A stretch of DNA of 32,189 nt from Bryobacterales bacterium (GCA_022823865.1 JAJEHF010000128.1:1-32189), one strand, 5' to 3'; shown: positions 8,298 through 16,716, counted from the first letter of the stretch. The notes: generated from the sequence alone by a model not told the origin. Program-made: numbers and translations.

Positions 8298-8360
8298 CGG
8301 CACCGCCTCCGCCACGAGTTCCGGCTCGTCCGCTGGGCGGACCATACCGGCAGCACGATC

Positions 8361-9386
8361 ATGGAGCGCTCCCATGATCGGTTTCGCTTCTTGGCGCGCT
8401 TCCTAGCCCAACCCGTAGATCCCGAGCCGGCCGTGACTCGCCAGCGCGAGCGGATCGCTGCGAGCCACGCCGCGCGCGGCATGGAGCCGTTCGGCTACTG
8501 GCCTAATTCGACGCTGCGCTCATACGACACATCAGACGGTGGCTTAAATTACCGTCGCGCTCTCCGGGACTCGCGGGAAGTGCGCGAAGAGCGGGGTGTC
8601 ATTCGCATCGCCGACATTGCCTACGACAGCAAGCTGGGGGTCGATCCGCAGCGCCAAAGCTTGGATCTATACCTTCGGGAGGGATTGACCAGCGCGCCGG
8701 TGGTCCTCTACGTGCATGGCGGATCTTGGGTGCGAGGCGACAAGGCGCGGGCACTGTTCAAGCCGGCGGCCTTGGTGCCGGAAGGCTACCTGTTCGCGTC
8801 GATGAATTACCGCTTCCGGCCGACCGCGAGCCTGGCCGAGATGGCGCAGGACGTGGCTACGGCCGCGGCATGGCTCAGGCGCCATGCCGCCAAGTATGGC
8901 GGAGACGGTTCGCGCATTGCGCTGGTTGGCCACTCAGCCGGAGCGCACTTGGTATCGGCGGTCGGCACCAACGAGGCCTTCATGGAGGCGGCGGGAGCCG
9001 CGCTGGCGGATCTGAACAGCGTCGTTGCGATCGACACTGCGATGTACAACGTGCCGCTGCAGATGAAGCACGCCCTCGATGCCCACACCAATGCGTTCGG
9101 CACCGAACGCGACGCTTGGATGCCAGTCTCGCCTTGGCACCACATCGAAGGCGGAAAGGGCATCCCGCCATTCCTGTTGTTCGTCTCCGACGGGCGGCCG
9201 ACCATGCACGAGCAAGTGCGGCCGCTGCAGGCGAGACTCCGCGAGGCTGGGATCGAAGCCGTCGTCCATGAAGGCGAGGGGCGGGCGCACTCTCCGCTGG
9301 ACACCTACCTAGGCGTCGACGGGGACGAGACCACGCGCGTGTTGGTCGAGTTCCTAGCACGCCACTTCGGCAGGCAGGCACGCTAA
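8361..9386 (+). CDS. Alpha/beta hydrolase (BD-FAE/kynurenine formamidase-like), C-terminal half of the split frame
   Basis: This is the same frame as the esterase before it; the ATG at 8361 is merely the first after the amber codon, and residues 1-20 still belong to the end of the upstream esterase domain. From about residue 60 a complete second hydrolase follows. It has the oxyanion motif HGGSW at 119-123, nucleophile GHSAGAH with Ser192, acid SDG (Asp277) and catalytic His310 in EGRAHS. The HGG plus GHSAGAH pair is typical of the esterase/lipase-like group that includes kynurenine formamidase and bifunctional feruloyl-acetyl xylan esterases. It has no signal peptide of its own and no good ribosome-binding site. 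That argues the ancestral product was one exported protein of about 614 residues with two esterase domains. Confidence 0.8.
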   Translation: MERSHDRFRFLARFLAQPVDPEPAVTRQRERIAASHAARGMEPFGYWPNSTLRSYDTSDGGLNYRRALRDSREVREERGVIRIADIAYDSKLGVDPQRQSLDLYLREGLTSAPVVLYVHGGSWVRGDKARALFKPAALVPEGYLFASMNYRFRPTASLAEMAQDVATAAAWLRRHAAKYGGDGSRIALVGHSAGAHLVSAVGTNEAFMEAAGAALADLNSVVAIDTAMYNVPLQMKHALDAHTNAFGTERDAWMPVSPWHHIEGGKGIPPFLLFVSDGRPTMHEQVRPLQARLREAGIEAVVHEGEGRAHSPLDTYLGVDGDETTRVLVEFLARHFGRQAR

Positions 9387-9520
9387 GAGGAATTCACAGC
9401 GAACAACACATTGAATGGGTCCCAGGACGGCCGATGATGCATGATCTTGGCCCTTGAACGCCGGGAATCGCCTACGACGAATCTGACTGCCTGTGCGACG
9501 ATTGGAGATCTCCCTGCATT

Positions 9521-11818
9521 GTGCGACTCCGCTCTTTCCAAACCGACCGCCAGAAGATTCTGGGCGGGACATTGAAGAGCTGCACAGTTCTCGCCACCGT
9601 CCTAGGCATATACCCGGCAGTAGCTGAAGACGTGCCCGCCGAGATACCGGCCATTGGAGCGGCGCGGGTGGAGCAGGCACCGGAGATCGATGGGCTGGTC
9701 GACGAAGCGCTGTGGGACGCGATCGCTCCGGCCACTGGGTTCATCCAGCAAAACCCCGACGAGGGTGCGCTGTCAACCGAGCGCACCGAAGTGCGCGTTG
9801 CGTTCGACGAGTCCAATCTCTACTTCGGAATCATCTGCTTCGACCGGGAACCTGAGAACATCGTCGTCACGCAGAACCGGCGCGACGGCAGCCTGATCGA
9901 CACCGACTCGATTCAGATCCTGATCGACGCATACAACGACGGGCAGAACGCCTTTGTGTTCGGCACCAGCCCGACCGGGATCGAGTTCGACGCCCAGGTC
10001 ACCAAGGCCGGCCAGACGCGGGGCTCCGCCGGAGGCCCCGCCAGAGCCGGCGGTGCCGGCGGGGGAGGAGCCCAGCGAGCTGGAGCAGCGGCGTTCAATC
10101 TCAACTGGGATGCGGCATGGACGGTCCGCTCGCAAGTGACCGAGCGCGGCTGGGAGAGCGAGATCGCGATTCCCTTCCGGACCCTGCGCTACCGCCCCGG
10201 CACGGATCAGACCTGGGGCCTGAACATCTCGCGCAACATCCGCAGGCGCAACGAGCTCTCGTTCTGGTCGCCGGTGTCGCGGGCATTCGAGTTCACCCAG
10301 ATCGAGATCGCCGGCAAGTTGCACGGAATCGAGGCCAAGTCCCATCGCAACCTCAAGCTCCTGCCCTACGTGATCAGCGGCTTCTCGCAAGACTTCCGCC
10401 AGGACGAGGGCCGCACCGAGCGCAAGTTCAACGGAGGCATCGACCTCAAGTACAGCCTCACCCCAGGACTAACCCTGGATGGCACAGTCAACACGGACTT
10501 CGCTCAGGTCGAGGTCGATGACGTGCAGATCAACTTGACCCGCTTTGATCTGTTCTTTCCGGAGAAGCGGCCCTTTTTCCTCGAGAACTCGGGCTTCTTC
10601 GAGTTCGGCACTCCGCGGGAGGTTGAGATCTTCTTCTCGCGGCGGATCGGACTGGACGACAGCCGCCAGCAAGTGCCCATCGACGCGGGCGCGCGGATGA
10701 GCGGCAAGATGGGCAAGTACCAAGTCGGCCTGTTGAACATGCAGACCCGTGACGTCGACGGGCGCGCTCCTGCGAACAACTATGCCGTCGGGCGGGTCAG
10801 CCGCGAGTTGCCGAATCGCAGTTCCATCGGAGTCATAGCGGTGAACCGACAGAGCGCAGGAAGCTTCGAAGGAGTCCGCGAGTACAACCGCACCTTCGGA
10901 GCGGACGCCAATATCGGCATCGGCAAGTTCGGCAACTGGTTCAACTACGTCGCCGGAACCCAGTCTCCCGGATTGGAAGGCAGTTCGCACGCCTATTCCA
11001 GCCGCTTCGACTACGACGACGCGACGCACCGGGTCAGCGTCAGCTACTTGGAGGTGGGGGAGCACTTCAATCCCGAAGTCGGATTTGTTCGCCGCGTGAG
11101 GTTTCGCAAACCAAGTGCTTCATATCGCTATACTTACTACCCCAAGAAAGGTGCTTGGCGCACGATCGAGCCGCATGCGTTCGTCCAGAACTGGTACACG
11201 CTGGGAACGAATGAGAAAGAGTCCGGCTTCGAGCACTACCACTTCGACTCGCGGCTGCAGAACGGCGGACGGCTGGGCTTGGCCTACAACCGCAACTTCG
11301 AGCTGCTGCGGCGTCCGTTCGCTGTCTTTCCGGGCATCAACGTGCCCGAGGGGGCGTATCGGTTCGGCGAGACCATCGCGAATTTCCAAAGCGACCCTAG
11401 CGCGGTCGCCTTCGGTGGCGGCAGCGTTGCAAAAGGCAGCTTTTACTCTGGCGACATCAAAGCCTTCAGCCTGACCGGAGGTGTCCGCAAGGGACAGAAC
11501 CTCACGTGGACGCTGACTTGGGCCCGGAACATGATCGACCTGCCGGTCGGGGCCTTCAACACGGATCTGGCCAGCCTGCGGTTTAATTGGTCGATCAGTA
11601 CGAAGAGCTACTTCCAGACGCTGAGCCAGTACAGCAATCGAACCAACCAGATGTCGCACAACCTTCGCTTGGGGCTGCTGTCCACCTCCGCCACAGGGCT
11701 CTTCGTGGTCTACAACACAGGGATGCTGATGCGTGACTACCTCGATCCGCACAGCGTCGAACGGCGCCTCGAGACACATGCGTTCTTCATCAAGTTCAAC
11801 TATCTCCTCGACTACTAG
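9521..11818 (+). CDS. DUF5916/CBM9-like outer-membrane protein
   Basis: A 765-residue protein from a GTG start (GGAG 13 bases upstream) with an N-terminal signal sequence (about residues 12-35, ending AVAED). Residues about 40-240 match the carbohydrate-binding family 9-like domain (IDGLVDEALWDAI, then VRVAFDESNLYFGI and DSIQILIDAYNDGQNAF). The rest is rich in alternating aromatic/polar strands (for example FFPEKRPFFLENSGFFEFG) and ends in ...LLDY, a terminal aromatic residue typical of outer-membrane beta-barrels. This matches the DUF5916 family: the best guess is a barrel with a periplasmic or surface sugar-binding module, of unknown ligand. A low-complexity Gly/Ala/Arg insert lies at about residues 168-190. 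It follows the split hydrolase by 134 bp in the same direction and may share its function. Confidence 0.88.
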   Translation: MRLRSFQTDRQKILGGTLKSCTVLATVLGIYPAVAEDVPAEIPAIGAARVEQAPEIDGLVDEALWDAIAPATGFIQQNPDEGALSTERTEVRVAFDESNLYFGIICFDREPENIVVTQNRRDGSLIDTDSIQILIDAYNDGQNAFVFGTSPTGIEFDAQVTKAGQTRGSAGGPARAGGAGGGGAQRAGAAAFNLNWDAAWTVRSQVTERGWESEIAIPFRTLRYRPGTDQTWGLNISRNIRRRNELSFWSPVSRAFEFTQIEIAGKLHGIEAKSHRNLKLLPYVISGFSQDFRQDEGRTERKFNGGIDLKYSLTPGLTLDGTVNTDFAQVEVDDVQINLTRFDLFFPEKRPFFLENSGFFEFGTPREVEIFFSRRIGLDDSRQQVPIDAGARMSGKMGKYQVGLLNMQTRDVDGRAPANNYAVGRVSRELPNRSSIGVIAVNRQSAGSFEGVREYNRTFGADANIGIGKFGNWFNYVAGTQSPGLEGSSHAYSSRFDYDDATHRVSVSYLEVGEHFNPEVGFVRRVRFRKPSASYRYTYYPKKGAWRTIEPHAFVQNWYTLGTNEKESGFEHYHFDSRLQNGGRLGLAYNRNFELLRRPFAVFPGINVPEGAYRFGETIANFQSDPSAVAFGGGSVAKGSFYSGDIKAFSLTGGVRKGQNLTWTLTWARNMIDLPVGAFNTDLASLRFNWSISTKSYFQTLSQYSNRTNQMSHNLRLGLLSTSATGLFVVYNTGMLMRDYLDPHSVERRLETHAFFIKFNYLLDY

Positions 11819-11872
11819 CGCAGCGCCGCGCAACTCAGTTCTGAGAGTTTCTCCTACGCCGCCCCTGCCGGG

Positions 11873-12054
11873 CTAGCGACAATCCAGCTTCGCGAGAATG
11901 TGCTTGGCAAGGCGGTCTTTGATCTCGCGATGGCGCGGTACGGGCTGGGAAACACACGCGTCCCCAGCTTGCGGTGCCAGTCATGCTTCGCGCTGTTTCG
12001 AACCTGCACACAACCAGCCCCCTTGAGTCGAGTGAGGAGCGCTCTTCGTTTCAC
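11873..12054 (-). pseudogene. HicA-like mRNA interferase toxin, frameshifted
   Basis: The GTG start at 12054 overlaps the end of the antitoxin gene (GTGA). The first frame reads KRRALLTRLKGAGCVQVRNS, then KHDWHRKLGTRVFP, the normal HicA opening with the catalytic His region. Around 11941-11950 the reading must change frame, after which PVPRHREIKDRLAKHIL follows and ends at TAG 11873-11875. PRHREIK is the standard C-terminal HicA motif. In the starting frame translation instead runs on into unrelated residues, stopping at 11854. The toxin is therefore inactive unless the shift is a sequencing error. Family identity is well supported because both halves match in order. Confidence 0.8.
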
Positions 12055-12242
12055 GCGACAGCGATTTCGGCTACTCTACGGATTCTTGGCAACTCGTCGC
12101 TCGTAAGGTCCTTGTACAGATCACAGAGGTGGGATTCGAGGTCTTCTAGTGCGTCTCCTTGGGTCCAGTAGTCCGGAAACTCCTCGAGATAACCGATCCA
12201 AGCGCCCTCTTCCTCCCAGTAGACGATCTTGGCTGTCTGCAT
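12051..12242 (-). CDS. HicB-family antitoxin
   Basis: A 63-residue protein from the ATG at 12242, with a purine-rich GGAGAAAGG just upstream. The sequence MQTAKIVYWEEEGAWIGYLE then FPDYWTQGDALEDLESHL fits the HicB-like fold: a short strand, a W/Y-rich loop, G-x-YLEEFPD, and T.G.ALEDLE. It would bind and neutralise the HicA toxin encoded immediately downstream. The gene order is antitoxin then toxin, with a 4-bp GTGA overlap. The partner is frameshifted, so this antitoxin may be an orphan that survives because it is harmless or acts on other HicA copies. Confidence 0.82.
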   Translation of the reverse strand: MQTAKIVYWEEEGAWIGYLEEFPDYWTQGDALEDLESHLCDLYKDLTSDELPRIRRVAEIAVA

Positions 12243-12366
12243 GCTGCCTTTCTCCAAGCGTCGCTGGGCTGGATCGCGAACTCTGTACAAGTATTCCACG
12301 CCGGGGCTGGCATATGATCCGGCGGAATCAGGACAGTTCCAAAATCAGGACCGCCTACCAACGTCC

Positions 12367-13152
12367 TTAGGTGACGGTGGCCGCTACCGAGGCAACGCCG
12401 GGGCACTCCACCCGGATGTCGTCGCCTGGGCCCACGGGATAGAGCGGCAGCGGAGAACCCGTCAGCAGGATTTCGCCCGCTTTAGGTTTGATGCCGAACA
12501 CAGCCAGTCGACTGGCAAGTTCATGGATCGTTTCCAACGGACCCACCGTTGCCGTCTCTTCGACCCGGTCGCTGATCGTCACCCTAATGTCTAGCGGGTC
12601 GGCAGTACCCGCTGTTGCTCGAGCCTCCGGCACGACAATCCCGGCTTGAAGTGCGTTGTTCGCGACCACCTCGGCAGCCGACGGATTGGGTCCCCGGAAG
12701 ATGTAGTGGTGTAGTTCGATTACTGGAAACACCGTGCTCACAAACCGCGCCGGATTCTCGTTTAACCCTGCGATGTCGTCGATATCGGCGTCCAATATCA
12801 ACGCCAACTCGCCCTCTATGGCAAGGCAGCAGAACTCGTCGGCGCTGAGTGCTGAAGGGCTAGTGCGGATTTCGCTCGCAAACAGGTGCCCGAAGACCGC
12901 GTGCTCAGTCCCAAGCTGCCGCCGAACAGCCGCGCTGACGCAGCCGATCTTGTATCCGGCGATAGCCTCCCCTCGCAAGGCTCGCAGCCGCGCGGTCTCG
13001 ATTTGCACGCGGTACGCATCATCGAGAGCTACGCGGAAGGACGGCTCAGCGAACGCCATGCCTGGCTTCCGGGCATCGTAGTCGTGTAGTTGTCGCCCGG
13101 CCAAGGTCTGGACTTCGGAATTCGTCATCATGCCGCGGGCGGTCACGCCCAT
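12367..13152 (-). CDS. 2-keto-4-pentenoate hydratase / FAH-family protein
   Basis: A 261-residue protein from the ATG at 13152, chosen because GAGGAAG lies about ten bases upstream and because a second copy in this window starts at the aligned position. The frame is open further upstream, but that part is a cytochrome c relic. Family features: GYKIGCVS near residue 60, VFGHLFASE, IEGELALIL with metal-binding Glu residues, PVIELHHY, NNALQAG and the C-terminal LLTGSPLPLYPVGPGD. This is the MhpD/DmpE/DmpH-type group (hydration of 2-oxopent-4-enoate or decarboxylation of 4-oxalocrotonate), usual in meta-cleavage of aromatics. No other genes of that pathway are nearby, so the actual substrate is open. 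Confidence 0.85.
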   Translation of the reverse strand: MGVTARGMMTNSEVQTLAGRQLHDYDARKPGMAFAEPSFRVALDDAYRVQIETARLRALRGEAIAGYKIGCVSAAVRRQLGTEHAVFGHLFASEIRTSPSALSADEFCCLAIEGELALILDADIDDIAGLNENPARFVSTVFPVIELHHYIFRGPNPSAAEVVANNALQAGIVVPEARATAGTADPLDIRVTISDRVEETATVGPLETIHELASRLAVFGIKPKAGEILLTGSPLPLYPVGPGDDIRVECPGVASVAATVT

Positions 13153-13455
13153 TTGATTTTCTTCCTCAAGCGGAGACGGAGGCAAATCGCTTCCTGGAAT
13201 ACCGTTCTTGAGCACGGAGAACAATTTCTCGTCCGAGGCCTTCCTGACTCCGGCTGCGGAGACCAGATTCGGTCCTTGCCCCCGTTCGCCCGTGGCACCA
13301 TGGCACCCGCTGCATACGACCTAATAGGAGTCCTCGCCCGCTTGGAGGGCCTTCGGATCGCTCATGGAGGAAAGCGGTGAGGCATCCTCTCGTTGCATGC
13401 CGCGGGCTGGGGACTCGGCGGCCGCAACCAAGACAATGGCCCATAGGGCTCTCAC
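13153..13455 (-). pseudogene. Dead c-type cytochrome, merged into the hydratase reading frame
   Basis: From a GTG at 13455, in frame with the downstream hydratase, the sequence gives a signal peptide (RALWAIVLVAAAESPARG). After it come DPKALQAGEDSY, an in-frame TAG (13321-13323), VVCSGCHGATGERGQGPNLV, and then DEKLFSVLKNGIPGSDLP. CSGCH is the covalent haem-binding CxxCH, and GIPGSDLP carries the methionine-loop-like region of class I cytochromes, although the usual Met of GTxMP is Leu here. Where the last helix should follow (LEEEE.W.LV.Y), the sequence instead runs into the hydratase start at 13152. So the gene lost its last helix, has a premature stop just before the haem motif, and probably lacks the axial Met. 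Confidence 0.75.
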
Positions 13456-13742
13456 GCGGCAATCGAATTGTAGAGACGGTTGGCTCGGGGCAGGGTCCGG
13501 CGAGGTTCCGGGATACCCGTCTAGCGCCTTGCATTACAGCTGGCGATGATCGACTTGCACTCTCCTCGAAGGCTGGCCCGGCCCATTGGAGCTTGGCAAG
13601 AATCTCCGCTCTGCTGGCACTCCAGCAATTGAGGCACTTCACGCTAGCCGGTCAGTGGCCCGCGGTGCCAGGCGGCTGACTGGCCACAGGCGAGACCGCC
13701 CAGCCCGGCTTTGGTCAGACGGCGACGAGCTGTCGCCCGGCC

Positions 13743-14246
13743 CTACGATCCCGAAGGGCTCGCCCGAGGGCTCCGCTCCCGGGGTCCGGCCGGTCCGTCA
13801 GCGGCAGGAGTGTTGTGCTGCATCACCAGCTTCCACTCGCCGTCCTCGAGGGTATATGTCATGGTGTAGCGGCCTTGATGCCGCATTTCCCTTCCGTTGT
13901 TTGCACTTACGACCACGTCATAGTTGCCCCACGCGACCCCGGTGCTTCCGATCACGCGGTATTGCATATCCCTCGGCTCGAACTTTGCCGCAGCGGTCTT
14001 TCCGAAGAACCGCTCCCAGTCCAACTGACAGGCAGCCTTACCTTCCTTGCCGGAAGTGGGCCCACAGGAGTAGAAGGACAGGGCCTTTTCGTGGACATCC
14101 GCGAGAAACCCGTCAAGGTTCCCCTCGTTCAGTGCTGCCACAGCAGTTTCAAAGCTCTTCTGCAACTGCGCCGTCGCACTGTCTTCGCCAAAGGCGGGCG
14201 TCAGGACGAGAAGCATAGAAAGGACTAGGTATGCCAAGTCTTTCAT
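13743..14246 (-). CDS. Secreted NTF2-like/SnoaL-fold protein
   Basis: A 167-residue protein from the ATG at 14246, with an excellent GGAGGAT upstream. Residues 1-19 form a signal peptide (DLAYLVLSMLLVLTPAFG). The mature part begins with a helix (LQKSFETAVAALNEGNLDGFLA) and ends with the strand pattern YTMTYTLEDGEWKLVMQHNT, which is the DUF4440/SnoaL-like version of the NTF2 fold. Such domains bind or convert small molecules or serve as modules; no catalytic set can be named with confidence. CGPTSGKEGKAAC contains two cysteines that may form a disulfide. The Pro/Arg/Ser-rich tail after HNT (about 17 residues) is poorly conserved-looking and may be an extension through loss of an earlier stop. 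Confidence 0.75.
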   Translation of the reverse strand: MKDLAYLVLSMLLVLTPAFGEDSATAQLQKSFETAVAALNEGNLDGFLADVHEKALSFYSCGPTSGKEGKAACQLDWERFFGKTAAAKFEPRDMQYRVIGSTGVAWGNYDVVVSANNGREMRHQGRYTMTYTLEDGEWKLVMQHNTPAADGPAGPRERSPRASPSGS

Positions 14247-14395
14247 GGGGATCCTCCGCGTCGCCGGCAAACTCTCACTGGCGACATTCGCCATAACAGT
14301 AGCACACAGCGAGGGAACTGGAACGCCACCGGATCCGGCATCGCGTTCCCCGTAGAACTCCCGTGCGCCGACCTGCTCTGAGCCGTCCTCGAGTC

Positions 14396-14800
14396 CTAGA
14401 ACCACCGTTCCGAATCCAGTTGGGCCCACGAACCGGCGTCCGCGGACATTGGAAGCTCGCCCTCAATGCCGAGACAGCAGAACTCATCGCACCGGAGCCT
14501 GGCCGGACTGGCGCGGATTTCACTCTCGAACTGGTGCCCGAAAACCGCGTGTTCCATCCCAAGTCGGCGGCGGACATCTGCGCTCACGCAGCCGATCTTG
14601 TGTCCGGCGATAGCCTCCCCTCGCAAGACTCGCAGCTGCGCGGCCTCGATTCGCGGGCGATAGGCATTGTCGAGGACTAGGCGAAACGCCGGCTGGGCGA
14701 ACGCCGTACCGGGCATCCCAGTATCGTAATCGGCTAGCTGTCCGCCGGCCGGCGCTTGCACTTCGGCATCCGTCATTCGGCCGCGGGAGTGCATACCCAT
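14396..14800 (-). pseudogene. Truncated second copy of the hydratase/FAH-family gene
   Basis: A 134-residue frame whose first about 115 residues (GMHSRGRMTDAEVQ, then GQLADYDTGMPG, GHKIGCVSADVRRRLG, MEHAVFGHQFESEIR, CCLGIEGEL) align end to end with the intact hydratase at 12367-13152, including the start. DNA similarity is high between 12816-13081 and 14466-14731. Right after IEGEL, the similarity stops and unrelated residues (PMSADAGSWAQLDSERWF) lead to a stop codon. The second half, with the remaining metal ligands and the C-terminal barrel, is missing, so activity is not expected. It is either a decayed tandem duplicate or the scar of a recombination. Confidence 0.8.
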
Positions 14801-14946
14801 ACCATAAGGAATGCACTAACCTCCGGTCGATCGCGGTCGACGGATCGAACCGCCAGCGGCCTGCTTTAGTAGCACCTGTAAGGGGCAGCTTGGTCCCGCG
14901 ACGGCTCGTCCGGGCTCCAGCGGCACCGTTAGCCTCTCGCTATTCC

Positions 14947-16194
14947 ATGAAGGCTCTCATTCAATCTGCCCGCAGGGCCGTTCGCCCTCTGGAGTTTGCA
15001 GCCAAGCTGGCCCGGGAGCGATTGGAATCGGGCATTTCCTACAACCCGACCGCGGCGAAGATCCAACAGGACCCGTACGGGTTCTACAGGCGGATGCGCA
15101 CCCAGGACCCGGTGCATCGCTCGCGGATAGTGGACGGCTGGCTACTCACCCGTTATCACGACGTCGACGCGGTCCTGCGCAACCACGTGGCGTTCTCGAA
15201 CCGGACGCAGCAATCATTGGACGAAAGGCTTGTCAGCCTTATCCATATCGATCCCCCCGACCACACGAGACTGCGCGGGCTGGTCTCGAAGGCGTTCACG
15301 CCTGCCGCCGTAGCCAATCTTCGGCACCGGATTGAAGGGTTGGTGGAAAGGCTCTTGGACGAGGTCAGCGGGCAGGAGCGCTTTGACTTGATCGGCAAGT
15401 TCGCCTACCCTCTGCCGATCACGGTGATCGCCGAGATGCTAGGGGTGCCCGCGGAGGATCTGGACCGCTTCGAAGAGTGGTCGAACGGAATCGCTCTGAG
15501 CGTCGAGCCGATCCTCACTCGGGAGCAAGGCGAGTACATCGATCGCAACAACTTAGCTCTGCAAGGGTACTTTGACGAAATCATCGAGCAGCGCCGGCGT
15601 TATCCCCAAGACGACATGATCAGCGCTCTCATCGCAGCGGAGGAGGAAGGCGAGAAGCTGACTCACACCGAGCTGCTCAACACGCTGACGCTCTTGCTGG
15701 TCGCTGGAAACGAGACCACGCGCAACCTGATCGGAAGCGGCACCATTGCCTTGCTGCGCCATCCCGAGCAAATGCGGCGCCTGCGGGAGCACCCGGAACT
15801 GCTGGATTCGGCCGTCCGTGAATTCCTGCGTTTCGACTCTCCAGTGCAGCTCGACGGACGCCGGTGCCTGCAGGCAGTCGAGGTTGGCGGCCGTAGAATC
15901 CTTCCCGGACAAGTCGTCCTGAACGCGATCGGCGCCGCGAATCGTGATCCGGAGGCGTTTCCGGATCCCGACCGTCTCGATATCGGACGCCAGCAGACCA
16001 GCCATCTCTCTTTTGGACGGGGTATCCACTATTGCCTCGGCGCGCCGCTGGCCGTTATGGAGGCCAAGATCGCGTTCGCCGCCCTGCTGCGGCGGTACTC
16101 CTCCATCGAGCTGGCCTCCGAGCCCAAGGTTCGGAAGCAGGTGGTGCTGCGTGGACCCGAAGAGGCGTGGGTCGATGTCGAGCGCGCGACATAG
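14947..16194 (+). CDS. Cytochrome P450 monooxygenase (bacterial, soluble)
   Basis: A 415-residue P450 from the ATG at 14947; a TTG at 14890 would add 19 residues and is less likely. Motifs: C-helix region HIDPPDHTRLRGLVSKAFTP at 100-119, I-helix oxygen-binding AGNETT at 253-258, K-helix ExxR at 292-295 (EFLR), and haem-binding loop SFGRGIHYCLGAPLA with the thiolate ligand Cys363. There is no membrane anchor, and the length fits the CYP107/CYP109-like class I bacterial enzymes. It needs a ferredoxin and reductase, and neither lies nearby. The substrate is unknown; hydroxylation of a hydrophobic small molecule is the safe statement. It is divergent from the truncated hydratase copy. Confidence 0.92.
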   Translation: MKALIQSARRAVRPLEFAAKLARERLESGISYNPTAAKIQQDPYGFYRRMRTQDPVHRSRIVDGWLLTRYHDVDAVLRNHVAFSNRTQQSLDERLVSLIHIDPPDHTRLRGLVSKAFTPAAVANLRHRIEGLVERLLDEVSGQERFDLIGKFAYPLPITVIAEMLGVPAEDLDRFEEWSNGIALSVEPILTREQGEYIDRNNLALQGYFDEIIEQRRRYPQDDMISALIAAEEEGEKLTHTELLNTLTLLLVAGNETTRNLIGSGTIALLRHPEQMRRLREHPELLDSAVREFLRFDSPVQLDGRRCLQAVEVGGRRILPGQVVLNAIGAANRDPEAFPDPDRLDIGRQQTSHLSFGRGIHYCLGAPLAVMEAKIAFAALLRRYSSIELASEPKVRKQVVLRGPEEAWVDVERAT

Positions 16195-16680
16195 CTGGCT
16201 CGACGGCGGCACTCCGGCGGCGCATTCACAGCGTTGTCGCCGCTCGTTCCCAGTGTCCGGCTTCCCCCCGGCAGCGGTGTGCGGGCCGGCGACCTGCCGG
16301 CGACCCGCTCCGGCGGTGGGGCAATCCAGGCCACCGGCAGCTGATCCGGCATCTGGCACGCAGCAGGCGGCGGCGGAGACTGCTGCACGAGCGGGGCAAC
16401 CAAGCTCTGGACTGGTTCGCGTGCACGGCCGGGAGGCTCGAGCCCCGATAGCGGGCAGGCGGCTGCGGTGCGCCCCGGGGCGGGGATTCGGCGGCGGAAT
16501 GGGCGCGCCGTACCGGTCGGAGACGACTCCGCCAACGGAGCTAGCGGATCGAAGGTGGGATTTGGCGCAGCTGGCAGGCCGACAACCCGTGCCGAATGGC
16601 CGAAATGACGGTGACTCATCGCAGCGGCTGGCTTAACCGAGGATCCGGGATATTCCTAAACAAAGGAGCGCCATGAAGCC
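16195..16680. other. Spacer without recognisable genes
   Basis: About 490 bp of very GC-rich sequence after the P450. Frames on both strands are open by composition (Pro-, Arg- and Ala-rich), but none has family motifs or a ribosome-binding site. I see no tRNA, terminator with a T-run, or repeat array. Confidence 0.4.
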
Positions 16681-16686
16681 GTTATG

Positions 16687-16716
16687 TTAACTTCCCATGT
16701 ATGATAAAGGTAAAAT
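16687..16716 (+). promoter_or_regulatory. Candidate sigma70-like promoter upstream of the hybrid kinase
   Basis: TTAACT (4 of 6 matches to TTGACA), an 18-base spacer, and TAAAAT (5 of 6 to TATAAT) lie in the only clearly AT-rich patch of the region, about 125 bp before the kinase start. The AT-rich setting in GC-rich DNA supports it; there is no experimental basis. Confidence 0.4.

Noticed and set aside
7542..9386. Reassignment of TAG to an amino acid in this organism
   Set aside because: TAG is the normal terminator of the M81, DUF5916, P450, hybrid kinase and third operon sulfatase genes, so the standard bacterial code applies.
16029..16619. Long open frames on both strands after the P450
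   Set aside because: They are Pro/Arg/Ala-rich frames produced by high GC content, with no motifs, ribosome-binding site or sensible start, and they partly overlap the real P450 gene.
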